From positions 1 to 41,758 of the forward strand of contig JAEXGM010000089.1 of NCBI GenBank assembly GCA_023450835.1: 41,758 nucleotides of DNA, read 5' to 3'. Both the position numbers and the translations under genes were made by a program. The DNA is from Bacillota bacterium. Lineage in GTDB: Bacteria; Bacillota; Clostridia; Lachnospirales; Lachnospiraceae. The notes beneath the pieces were generated by a model. The model saw only the letters and a program-made list of their open reading frames with translations, had not been told where the DNA came from and searched no databases. The stretch's first letter is position 1. Each line of letters starts with the position of its first letter. Shown piece by piece: positions 35,289 to 41,758 of the stretch.

Positions 35289-35471
35289 GAAAGCGTAATG
35301 AGCATATGCAGGCTTGCTTGCCGTATGCGAGTGGAGCGAAAGATCATGGACACGCTTCAGGTTCATGATAATGAAAGCACAGAGAGGAATTTGGAGCTTT
35401 GAGTTTGCTTTAAACTTCAAATCGGAGTCAATGCTTGTAAACGAGTTCATGATATAATGAGGGAGAAGAGT
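35289..35471 (+). promoter_or_regulatory. structured sigD-fapA spacer
   Basis: The 183-bp gap contains several stems. GCATA (35302-35306) and GGC (35311-35313) pair with GCC and TATGC of 35320-35328. ATCATGGAC (35343-35351) pairs with GTTCATGAT (35361-35369, one G-U). A weaker TTTGAGTTT/AAACTTCAAA stem lies around 35409-35426. A second GTTCATGAT at 35445-35453 offers an alternative partner close to the Shine-Dalgarno GGGAG (35461-35465). No gene is seen. Confidence 0.45.
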
Positions 35472-37076
35472 ATGGGTAATAGGAATGGTTATTTCCAACT
35501 TGATGTAAAAGCAGACGGGACCTATGTCAAATTAATACCTGGCAGGCCAGACGGTAAACCATTAGAATTCGATGATTTATCGAAATATCTTAGCAGGATC
35601 AAAATTTACGACTATGACCTGAATTCCTTAGTACGGGCTTTGAACGCATCAAAGGAAAATATAGTTGAATGCAAGCTGACAGCAGCCCAAATTCCAAGTA
35701 TTGACGAAGTATTAGAGATTTCAATCTCTCCGGATAAGATGTACGCCGAAGGTACTTTTTACCCGGCCTCTCAGAGAGGAAAAAGGTTAAGTAAGGATGA
35801 TATTATATCTGCATTAAAAAGTTCAGGTATAAAATATGGCTATATGGAAGATATCATCAATGAGTATTTAGAAAATCCGATTTATAATGAAGCAATAACA
35901 CTGGCTAGAGGAGTAAAGCCGGTGGAGGGAAAAGATGCGGAAATCATTTATTTTTTTAATACGGATAAATCTTTAAAACCGAAAGAAAAAGAGGATGGAA
36001 CAGTAGATTTCCATCAGCTGGATATGATCAGCTCCATAAATAAAGGAGATCAGCTGGCGCAATTAATTCCCGAGGTTATGGGAAAGCCGGGGATAGATGT
36101 TATGGGTGTTAGTATACTGCCCAAGAAAGTAACGAGAAAAGTACTAAAGCATGGCAGAGATATTCACTTATCGGAAGACGGTCTTAAAATGTTCTCAGAT
36201 GTCAGCGGCCATGCAGATTTGATAAATGATAAAGTATTTGTTTCCAATACCTATGAAGTTCTTGCAGATGTTGATTCCTCTACCGGAGATATCTCATATG
36301 AGGGCAATGTTACTGTTAAAGGTAATGTAACTGCCGGATACTCTGTGCGGGCCAAAGGAGATATCGTTGTCGATGGTGTTGTAGAAGGAGCCACCCTTTA
36401 TGCAGGCGGTCAGATCGTCTTAAAAAGGGGCATGCAGGGAATGAACAAAGGTATCATGGAGGCAGAAGGCAATATTATCAGTAAATTTATTGAGAATGCC
36501 GTTGTCAAATCCGGCGGATATATTACTACGGAAGCCATTTTGCATAGTAAGGTATCAGCAAAAGGAGATATTACAGTAGGCGGTAAAAAGGGCTTCATAA
36601 CCGGCGGTGAAATAATGTCCGGAACGTCTATTACTGTAAAAACAGCAGGATCGACCATGGGGACGTTTACCATGCTGGAAGTTGGTATTGATCCCAAAAA
36701 AGTAGAAAATTACAGAGCAATTCAAAAGAGAATAACTGCCATTGATGCAGACCTCGATAAGCTGCTGCCCATCATAGATACTTATAAGCGAAAACTAAGT
36801 CAGGGAGAGATTTTCTCTCCGGAAAAATTGGAATATATCAGAATAGCAACAAACAATTGCATCATGCTTCGAAGAGAGCTGAAGGAATGCCAGAGTCAAT
36901 TTGAGCAGCTTCGAGCTGAAATCGGCAATAGCGACGGAGGATGGGTAAAAGTTGAAAATGTCGCTTATCCCGGTGTGAAAATTACGATATCTAACGTAGT
37001 TTATTACATAAAGACGGAAACTCATTATTCAAAATTCATAAGAGACAGGGCTGATATTAAAATAGTTGGATTATAA
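35472..37076 (+). CDS. FapA-like DUF342 protein
   Basis: The 534-residue product has the DUF342 architecture. An N-terminal alpha/beta region (about 1-150) is followed by the signature KPGIDVMGVSILPKK. A right-handed parallel beta-helix (about 240-400) with repeated G-V/I-x-G-x-V steps (GNVTVKGNVTAGYSVRAKGD) comes next, then a coiled coil (about 410-480). FapA-type proteins are found near flagellar and sporulation genes; their role is not well defined. ATG 35472 fits GGGAG at 35461-35465; the upstream ATG 35457 does not. Confidence 0.9.
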   Translation: MGNRNGYFQLDVKADGTYVKLIPGRPDGKPLEFDDLSKYLSRIKIYDYDLNSLVRALNASKENIVECKLTAAQIPSIDEVLEISISPDKMYAEGTFYPASQRGKRLSKDDIISALKSSGIKYGYMEDIINEYLENPIYNEAITLARGVKPVEGKDAEIIYFFNTDKSLKPKEKEDGTVDFHQLDMISSINKGDQLAQLIPEVMGKPGIDVMGVSILPKKVTRKVLKHGRDIHLSEDGLKMFSDVSGHADLINDKVFVSNTYEVLADVDSSTGDISYEGNVTVKGNVTAGYSVRAKGDIVVDGVVEGATLYAGGQIVLKRGMQGMNKGIMEAEGNIISKFIENAVVKSGGYITTEAILHSKVSAKGDITVGGKKGFITGGEIMSGTSITVKTAGSTMGTFTMLEVGIDPKKVENYRAIQKRITAIDADLDKLLPIIDTYKRKLSQGEIFSPEKLEYIRIATNNCIMLRRELKECQSQFEQLRAEIGNSDGGWVKVENVAYPGVKITISNVVYYIKTETHYSKFIRDRADIKIVGL

Positions 37077-37104
37077 AAAGTAAAACTGGCGGTTTGTATG
37101 TAAT

Positions 37105-37202
37105 CGCGAAAGGAGTTAGGTTGAAAAAACAAAAGACAGTTTTTTCAACTACGTATTTAGGAATATCAAATCGAAGATTTGGTATTCATGAAAGGAGTTA
37201 GG
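37105..37202 (+). repeat. twin-hairpin repeat, copy C1 with a preceding truncated tail
   Basis: An orphan repeat tail, CGCGAAAGGAGTTAGG at 37105-37120, leads into the intact unit at 37121. Hairpin 1 is TTGAAAAAAC (37121-37130) with GTTTTTTCAA (37139-37148). Hairpin 2 is GAATATCAAATC (37161-37172) with GATTTGGTATTC (37176-37187), one G-U pair. TTG 37121 opens a 26-codon frame (MKKQKTVFSTT...FGIHERS) ending at TAG 37199-37201, one base before the next TTG. Confidence 0.9.
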
Positions 37203-37284
37203 TTGAAAAAACCAAATGCTGTTTTTTCAACTACTGATTAACGAATATCCAATCAAAGATTGGATATTCAGGAAAGAGGTTAAT
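37203..37284 (+). repeat. twin-hairpin repeat, copy C2, supplying the ribosome binding site of the 37285 gene
   Basis: Exactly 82 nt. Hairpin 1 is perfect (37203-37212 with 37221-37230). Hairpin 2, GAATATCCAATC (37243-37254) with GATTGGATATTC (37258-37269), is a perfect 12-bp stem with a C-G pair where copies B and C1 have A-T or A-U. The micro-ORF is cut to 12 codons. The tail AAAGAGG leads to the ATG at 37285, in the register of the next unit's TTG. Confidence 0.9.
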
Positions 37285-37596
37285 ATGCCTATAACACCAA
37301 TTGAAATTGCATCTATGGCACCGAAGTCACAAGAGGTTTCAAATTATAAGCACCATGAAAGTCAGAAGCCTATAAATGACCAGATTTTAATCCATGACAA
37401 ACTAAGCCATGAAGTAAAACAAAATAGTCAGCAAACAGCCAAAATGTCAAAGGGTGATAACAAGGAATACCGTTATGATGCGAAAGAAAAAGGAAATAAC
37501 AGCTATTCCGGTTCAAACCCGAAGAAAAAACAAAAAGAAGAATCTAAGGATGAAAAAGTTAAGATGAAACCTGGCTCTATTGATATCAGGATATAA
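37285..37596 (+). CDS. small basic hydrophilic protein, unknown function
   Basis: No family recognised. The 103 residues start MPITPIEIASMAPKSQEVSN and become very rich in Lys, Asn, Gln and Ser (KKKQKEESKDEKVKMK near the end), with no membrane segment or signal. The end PGSIDIRI resembles short C-terminal peptides found in clostridial flagellar-region proteins, but I cannot name it. The start at 37285 is set by the repeat-derived AAAGAGG; a longer frame from 37216 would run through repeat C2 and is rejected. The next gene follows 28 bp later. Confidence 0.7.
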   Translation: MPITPIEIASMAPKSQEVSNYKHHESQKPINDQILIHDKLSHEVKQNSQQTAKMSKGDNKEYRYDAKEKGNNSYSGSNPKKKQKEESKDEKVKMKPGSIDIRI

Positions 37597-37624
37597 CAAA
37601 AACAGCAGGGGAAAGAGGTTATGT

Positions 37625-38284
37625 ATGGAAGCGATAGCAATTATCCTTGTTATAGCAGGAATTGCAGCAATAATAGTCAGTTGCTTTATGGTGGATAAGA
37701 CTGACAAGAACAGTGGATTCGTTCCTTCACCTGTCATCAATCAAACGGTAGGAGAGGTCAGTAATGAAATTCTTACCAATGAGTTAAGGCAGAAGTTTGA
37801 TGAAGCTTGTCAGGATACATCGGAAGGATATCTGTTTAAACTGGAGAATCAGTTAAGCCAGCTTTCCAATGAGAAAATCATAGCAGTTCATGATTTTTCA
37901 GAGCAAATATTAGAAAAGATAAAGCACAATCATGAGGAAGTGGTATTCCTTTACAATATGCTTGGTGAAAAGGAAGAAGAGCTTAAGACCCTCATGAAAA
38001 ATGCTGACAGACAGAAAAAAGTGCTGGAAGAGAATACCCACCAGCCTGTCAGGACAGAAAAAAGGGAAGAGCAGACAGAAAAGGCTGTTCAGGTAAGAGC
38101 TTCGTCAGCAAAGGAATCGAACGTACCAGACAATCTTGAGACAGGCAGCAATTCCAATCAGAAAATACTGGAACTGTACTCCAACGGATTTTCTATTGTT
38201 GATATCTCAAGAACTTTGGAAATCGGGCAGGGTGAAGTAAAACTTGTGGTTGATCTGTATAGAGAAAGCGTAAAACAACAGTAA
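37625..38284 (+). CDS. DUF6115-like membrane-anchored protein with C-terminal HTH-like motif
   Basis: 219 residues: an N-terminal membrane anchor (MEAIAIILVIAGIAAIIVSC), a helical coiled-coil middle (about 45-140), then a polar linker. A conserved C-terminal block follows (NQKILELYSNGFSIVDISRT then LEIGQGEVKLVVDLYRE) that resembles a helix-turn-helix. This layout matches small clostridial proteins annotated DUF6115 next to flagellar genes; function unknown. AGAGG at 37614-37618 fits ATG 37625. Confidence 0.75.
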   Translation: MEAIAIILVIAGIAAIIVSCFMVDKTDKNSGFVPSPVINQTVGEVSNEILTNELRQKFDEACQDTSEGYLFKLENQLSQLSNEKIIAVHDFSEQILEKIKHNHEEVVFLYNMLGEKEEELKTLMKNADRQKKVLEENTHQPVRTEKREEQTEKAVQVRASSAKESNVPDNLETGSNSNQKILELYSNGFSIVDISRTLEIGQGEVKLVVDLYRESVKQQ

Positions 38285-38329
38285 AGAAACCTAGAGGAAA
38301 GGCTTTCAAAATAATAACGACATGTTCAG

Positions 38330-38369
38330 GAATATCAAATTGAGAGTCTGATATTCGCGAAAGGATTAT
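38330..38369 (+). repeat. twin-hairpin repeat, half copy D
   Basis: Only the second hairpin and tail are present: GAATATCA (38330-38337) pairs with TGATATTC (38349-38356), with a worn inner stem. The tail CGCGAAAGGATTAT runs into ATG 38370. The first hairpin and the micro-ORF are missing, so this is a decayed or partial member. Confidence 0.75.
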
Positions 38370-38933
38370 ATGAACTTAAAATATTATATAAGAGGAATAG
38401 GTGTCGGAATACTTTTTACAGCTGTTGTTATGTCTGTTGCATTTCATATATTTCCGAATCAAAAACTAACCGATGCACAAATTAAAGAGCGGGCAAAAGA
38501 ACTCGGAATGGTTGAGAGTGAAGCAGCCGGATCGTTGGATGATCTGCTTACGACCCCAACTCCCACAAGCACCCAGGCGCCGACCGGGACCCAGACACCA
38601 ACGGAAACCCCTACTCCTTCAGCTACACCGGCTTCTGACGATACTTCCAAGGAAGATGCTTCACAGAATACCAGTGATGCTGCAGGAACTGCAGATACAG
38701 GCAAAGCAGATAAATCCGATGCTTCCGATACCATCGAAATAAATATTACAAAAGGTATGACCTCAGAACAGGTATCAAAGCTTTTGAAAGAAAAAGGTAT
38801 CATAGAAGACTCAGATGCTTTCAGTCAGTACTTAGTAATTAACAATTATACAAAAAGTATTAAAACAGGCAATTTTCAACTGAATGCTTATACTGCATAT
38901 AAAGATATTGTGAATTTGATTATCGACAAATGA
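38370..38933 (+). CDS. short MltG/YceG-like membrane protein
   Basis: 187 residues: a membrane anchor (about 8-30), then a long Thr/Pro/Ser/Asp-rich linker (TPTPTSTQAPTGTQTPTETP and following). The C-terminal about 60 residues (INITKGMTSEQVSKLLKEKG ... NFQLNAYTAYKDIVNLI) resemble the LysM-like subdomain that precedes the catalytic core of endolytic transglycosylase MltG. The catalytic core, with its conserved Glu, is absent. It may bind peptidoglycan or be a membrane-anchored assembly factor. Its ribosome binding site comes from half repeat D. Confidence 0.75.
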   Translation: MNLKYYIRGIGVGILFTAVVMSVAFHIFPNQKLTDAQIKERAKELGMVESEAAGSLDDLLTTPTPTSTQAPTGTQTPTETPTPSATPASDDTSKEDASQNTSDAAGTADTGKADKSDASDTIEINITKGMTSEQVSKLLKEKGIIEDSDAFSQYLVINNYTKSIKTGNFQLNAYTAYKDIVNLIIDK

Positions 38934-39019
38934 AAATGCCGGATTTTAACGGTATTTGGTTTCAATGGAAACCACAACAACAAAATTTGTCTAAGAATGA
39001 CAAATAATATAAAAAATGC

Positions 39020-39047
39020 TTGCTAAAACATGAAATATGTATATAAT
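39020..39047 (+). promoter_or_regulatory. sigma-A promoter of the riboswitch-ketoacyl synthase unit
   Basis: TTGCTA at 39020-39025, a 16-base spacer and a perfect TATAAT at 39042-39047 in very AT-rich DNA. Transcription would begin near 39054, about 50 bases before the riboswitch. Confidence 0.65.
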
Positions 39048-39102
39048 ATAATAAGTAATAGGTATTTATTACTATACGAATAAAAATAAAAAAATAATGC
39101 AA

Positions 39103-39187
39103 GATAAAGGCAAACCTGTCGAAAGGCAGGGACGCAAAGCCACGGGCCTAAAGCAGATGCAAAGGTAGCCGGGTTACCAGGTTTATG
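39103..39187 (+). ncRNA. cyclic di-GMP-I (GEMM-I) riboswitch
   Basis: The core GGCAAACC, a P2 stem CCTGTC/GGCAGG capped by GAAA, GGGACGCAAAGCC, GGGCCTAAA, a short P3 arm and GGTAGCCGGGTTACC follow the GEMM-I consensus in order. P1 closes with ATAAA (39104-39108) and TTTAT (39182-39186). By comparison with the Vibrio Vc2 aptamer, the ligand-contacting G20, A47 and C92 correspond to G39110, A39137 and C39177, all kept. A G at the first position argues for c-di-GMP rather than the cGAMP-binding variant. A terminator follows at once. Confidence 0.96.
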
Positions 39188-39188
39188 A

Positions 39189-39224
39189 CTAGCCATGGCT
39201 TTCTTGGCTAGCTTTTTATTTTTA
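39189..39224 (+). terminator. riboswitch expression-platform terminator
   Basis: CTAGCCA (39189-39195) pairs with TGGCTAG (39205-39211), followed by CTTTTTATTTTTA. The 3' arm segment CTTGGCTA (39203-39210) can instead pair over 8 bp (two G-U) with TAGCCGGG of the aptamer (39166-39173). That would form an antiterminator when the aptamer is not folded. This suggests that c-di-GMP turns the gene off; the polarity is inference. Confidence 0.85.
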
Positions 39225-39347
39225 TAGAAATATTTGTAAAAACCTTTGAAATTATAGCAGTGTAGTAATTTTCACACTTTTGATTAGCAATATCTTGTAG
39301 ATGGCAAGTAATCTACAGGCAAGATTGCCGTATGCATGGGAGATTAT

Positions 39348-40313
39348 ATGATACATATTAAGATCAGAGATATCGCAGTAAGTCAGGGATACTATATTTC
39401 CGACCATATCAAGAATAAAAAAATTATTTCTGAAAAAGCACAGGGAAATGTTGTTGTTGAAGAAGTAGTGGATAAAAGTGGAAAATACAGCAGTATCAGG
39501 TATAATTGGCAAAATACGATTATGCTCTCTTTAGATGCAATACAGGAACTATTTTTTAAGACTGATTTATCCGGTGCCGATATGGATATGATTGTATTGT
39601 CCAGTCAATTACCGGAATATGTAACACCTGCTACCTCTGTGAAAATACACAATGCTATCGGCGGAAAAAAAGAATGTATCTGTTATGATGTTAATTCTAA
39701 TGGCTGTGGTATGACACTTGCCTTTGATCAAATATCAAAATATATGTCAGTAAGCTCACACATAAAGAGGGCACTTCTGATAGGCTGTGATTATATTAAT
39801 ATGAATAAAAACAACCTGGGAGATGCAGCTTGTGCCGTCATTCTTGAAAAGACAGAAGATGAATGCGGAGTATGTGATGCTATAAGCCTTGTAAGAACAG
39901 AAGATAACGACGGTTATCAATTTCCTCATTGCGGCTTTTCTAATCTGTTTATGATTAAGGAAGGGGCAGACTTCAAGTTCACTTTTGCGGGAAAGAAAGC
40001 ACATGCCATGGATGTTGTGGAGGAATCCATTTATGAGGTGCTCAGCCGCAACAACCTGGGAATAAATGATATTAATATGTTCTGTTTTTCTCAGAATAAT
40101 AAAGAGGGACTGGAATGTATTCGGGAAAGATTATATATAGATGCGGTGAATAGTCCATATATCGGTGATATATACGGTGATACAGGTACCAGCAGCCCCT
40201 TTATTGCTCTTTGCGAGATGTGGGAGAATCAGCTGATAAAGCGGGGAGATTATTTTATTATCTGCGCTTTCGGAAGCGGTGCCCAGACTATAACCTTACT
40301 CTGTAAGTTTTAA
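39348..40313 (+). CDS. divergent ketoacyl-ACP synthase III-like (thiolase-fold) protein
   Basis: The 321 residues follow the KAS III (FabH) fold in order: YVTPATSVKIHNAIG, then ICYDVNSNGCGMTLAF at the nucleophile region, GDAACAVILEK and a C-terminal CAFGSGAQTITLL. The catalytic residues deviate. The FabH cysteine position is G119 with a cysteine one place later (C120). The His of the HQAN motif is S248 (FSQNN), and the Asn of GNTS is D278 (YGDTGTSS). It is therefore unlikely to be a standard condensing enzyme. It is the only gene behind the c-di-GMP riboswitch. ATG 39348 fits GGGAG at 39338-39342. A role in flagellin or surface-glycan modification is possible but not shown. Confidence 0.8.
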   Translation: MIHIKIRDIAVSQGYYISDHIKNKKIISEKAQGNVVVEEVVDKSGKYSSIRYNWQNTIMLSLDAIQELFFKTDLSGADMDMIVLSSQLPEYVTPATSVKIHNAIGGKKECICYDVNSNGCGMTLAFDQISKYMSVSSHIKRALLIGCDYINMNKNNLGDAACAVILEKTEDECGVCDAISLVRTEDNDGYQFPHCGFSNLFMIKEGADFKFTFAGKKAHAMDVVEESIYEVLSRNNLGINDINMFCFSQNNKEGLECIRERLYIDAVNSPYIGDIYGDTGTSSPFIALCEMWENQLIKRGDYFIICAFGSGAQTITLLCKF

Positions 40314-40361
40314 ATATAGAAGAGGCTGTAAGAAAATAATCAGACAGGATATAACATTTAT

Positions 40362-40412
40362 AAGAACCGGGTATAGAGGATACGAAAATATTCTTACCCG
40401 GTTCTTCTTATT
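40362..40412 (+). terminator. terminator-like hairpin after the ketoacyl synthase-like gene
   Basis: AAGAACCGGGTA (40362-40373) pairs perfectly with TACCCGGTTCTT (40395-40406) around a 21-base AT-rich loop, followed by CTTATTTATATTT. The long loop is unusual, but the stem and the T-rich tail support termination. Confidence 0.7.
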
Positions 40413-40441
40413 TATATTTGTAAATTCGACTCCTGCTTGAT

Positions 40442-40515
40442 TTGACAGAGTTTTTGTGATACCATAAGGTTCGCATGGAGATATACGAAAGGACAGGAAA
40501 GCTTGTCCTTTTATG
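40442..40515 (+). promoter_or_regulatory. candidate hydF promoter and leader hairpin
   Basis: A perfect TTGACA (40442-40447) is followed by a weak -10 (CATAAG at 40463, 15-base spacer). Downstream, AAAGGACA (about 40490-40497) and TGTCCTTT (about 40504-40511) form an 8-bp hairpin just before hydF. The -10 is poor, so the promoter call is tentative. Confidence 0.35.
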
Positions 40516-40539
40516 GAAAATCACAAAGGAGATGGCAGT

Positions 40540-41754
40540 ATGGGATTAAATGAAACACCCTCTTCTGACAGAGTGCACATAGGCTTTTTCGGAAAGAGAA
40601 ATGCAGGCAAATCAAGCCTTGTTAATAAAATCACAGGGCAGGAGCTATCGGTGGTGTCGGAATTTAAGGGTACTACCACAGATCCTGTTTATAAAGCAAT
40701 GGAATTACTGCCAATGGGTCCGGTGATGATAATTGATACTCCGGGAATTGATGATGAAGGTTCCTTAGGAGAGCTTAGAATCAGAAAGACCAGACAGGTA
40801 CTGAATAAAACAGACGTTGCTATTCTTATAGTTGATGCAACTGCCGGTATTGGTAATTCAGACGAAGAATTAATTACACTTTTCGGAGAAAAAAATATTC
40901 CTTATCTTATCGTATACAATAAAGTTGATTTATTGACGGAAGAAGGACATCCGAAGAAGGATAATGAAATATATGTAAGCGCAATTACAGGAAAAAATAT
41001 AGAAGCACTGAAAGAAAAAATCGCAATTTTAGCTCCGGCAGAAGATAATAAACTTCGTATTGTTGGAGATATTATACACCCCTCTGACTTTATAGTCCTG
41101 GTCGTACCTATTGATAAGGCCGCACCTAAGGGCAGATTGATATTACCGCAGCAGCAGACAATAAGAGATATCCTGGAATCCGACGCGACAGCTATTGTTG
41201 TAAAGGAATATGAGTTAAAGGAAACCTTGGAGAATCTGGGAAAGAAGCCGAGTCTGGTCATAACGGACAGTCAGGTATTTGCCAAGGTATCGGCTGACAC
41301 ACCAAGGGATATACCCTTAACTTCCTTCTCTATTCTATTTGCAAGGTATAAAGGATTGCTTCAGGAAGCGGTAAAAGGAGTGGCAGCCCTGGAACATCTG
41401 TCAGATGGAGATACCATATTAATTTGCGAAGGCTGTACACATCACAGACAATGTGACGACATCGGTACCGTAAAGCTGCCAAGATGGATTAAGAATTATA
41501 CGGGCAAGGAATTTCAGTTTGCTTTTACTTCCGGCGGACAGTTCCCGGAGGACTTAAGTCCTTATAAGCTTATTGTTCACTGCGGTGGCTGCATGCTAAC
41601 GGAACGGGAAGTCAAATATCGTGAGAAATGCAGCGTAGACCAGCAGGTACCCATAACAAATTATGGTATTCTGATTGCTTATATGCAGGGAATATTAAAA
41701 CGCAGTCTGGAGGTTTTCCCTGCTATACTGGAGGAACTGAATCAGGAAGATTAA
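40540..41754 (+). CDS. hydF: [FeFe]-hydrogenase H-cluster maturation GTPase HydF
   Basis: Scaffold on which the 2Fe subcluster of [FeFe]-hydrogenase is built. The 404-residue protein has a GTPase domain (P-loop GKRNAGKSS at 18-26, FKGTTTDP switch, DTPGIDDEG, NKVDLL) and a C-terminal FeS domain. Its ligand motifs are C299-T-H301 and H347-C-G-G-C351. AAAGGAG at 40525-40531 fits ATG 40540; the in-frame ATG at 40513 has no Shine-Dalgarno. It is complete and ends four bases before the window end, so its operon partners, if any, lie outside. Confidence 0.97.
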   Translation: MGLNETPSSDRVHIGFFGKRNAGKSSLVNKITGQELSVVSEFKGTTTDPVYKAMELLPMGPVMIIDTPGIDDEGSLGELRIRKTRQVLNKTDVAILIVDATAGIGNSDEELITLFGEKNIPYLIVYNKVDLLTEEGHPKKDNEIYVSAITGKNIEALKEKIAILAPAEDNKLRIVGDIIHPSDFIVLVVPIDKAAPKGRLILPQQQTIRDILESDATAIVVKEYELKETLENLGKKPSLVITDSQVFAKVSADTPRDIPLTSFSILFARYKGLLQEAVKGVAALEHLSDGDTILICEGCTHHRQCDDIGTVKLPRWIKNYTGKEFQFAFTSGGQFPEDLSPYKLIVHCGGCMLTEREVKYREKCSVDQQVPITNYGILIAYMQGILKRSLEVFPAILEELNQED

Positions 41755-41758
41755 TCCC

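Noticed and set aside
37216..37284. Upstream extension of the 37285 gene (MLFFQLLINEYPIKDW...)
   Set aside because: These codons are read out of repeat copy C2 and there is no Shine-Dalgarno before 37216; the repeat tail AAAGAGG sets the start at 37285.
39690..39730. Frameshift or sequencing error as the reason for the unusual NGCG motif in the KAS III-like protein
   Set aside because: The frame is open throughout, flanking residues align with FabH without gaps, and two other catalytic positions are also changed, so a local error is unlikely.

Overview
The window is a gene-dense, AT-rich Firmicutes chromosome segment with every supported gene on the + strand. The order dprA-topA-codY followed by one very long flagellar/chemotaxis cluster, together with CodY, FlbD, FliY, CheC/CheD, a DUF342 (FapA-like) protein, a DUF6115-like protein and the [FeFe]-hydrogenase maturase HydF, points to a motile anaerobic clostridium, most likely Lachnospiraceae. 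Species cannot be read from the sequence.

Layout. 1-273: 3' end of a ComM/YifB-like ATPase. 361-4525: DNA-processing protein DprA, topoisomerase I and the global regulator CodY. 4526-4903: terminator, operon promoter and a structured leader with a possible 23-codon upstream ORF. 4904-16708: basal body, export apparatus and hook genes (flgB, flgC, fliE-F-G-H-I-J, a MotE/YlxF-like gene, fliK, flgD, a TIGR02530-type gene, flgE). 16932-28353: flbD, fliL, switch genes fliM/fliY, cheY, export gate fliO-P-Q-R-flhB-flhA, and the placement GTPase/ATPase pair flhF-flhG. 28369-35288: a PilZ c-di-GMP receptor, cheB, cheA, cheW, cheC, cheD, a small membrane protein and the flagellar sigma factor sigD. 35472-38933: fapA-like DUF342 gene, a small basic protein, a DUF6115-like protein and a short MltG-like membrane protein. 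38934-40410: a separate unit with its own promoter, a c-di-GMP-I riboswitch, a terminator, a divergent ketoacyl synthase III-like gene and a closing terminator. 40540-41754: hydF.

How it works together. FlgB/FlgC/FliE/FliF form rod and MS ring; FliG/FliM/FliY form the switch that receives CheY-P from CheA/CheW; FliY, CheC, CheD and CheB reset signalling; FliH/I/J with FliO-R/FlhA/FlhB export rod, hook and filament; FlgD/FlgE/FliK build the hook; FlhF/FlhG set flagellar position and number; SigD would drive late genes. c-di-GMP enters twice: through the PilZ protein and the riboswitch.

Most interesting: (1) an 82-nt twin-hairpin repeat family sitting directly in front of flbD, flhB and the 37285 gene (and as a half copy before 38370). 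It supplies the ribosome binding site, keeps hairpins through paired changes, and in its intact copies holds a TTG-started micro-ORF whose stop lies one base before the next start. (2) A c-di-GMP riboswitch controlling a ketoacyl-synthase-III-like protein that appears to have lost all three canonical catalytic residues.
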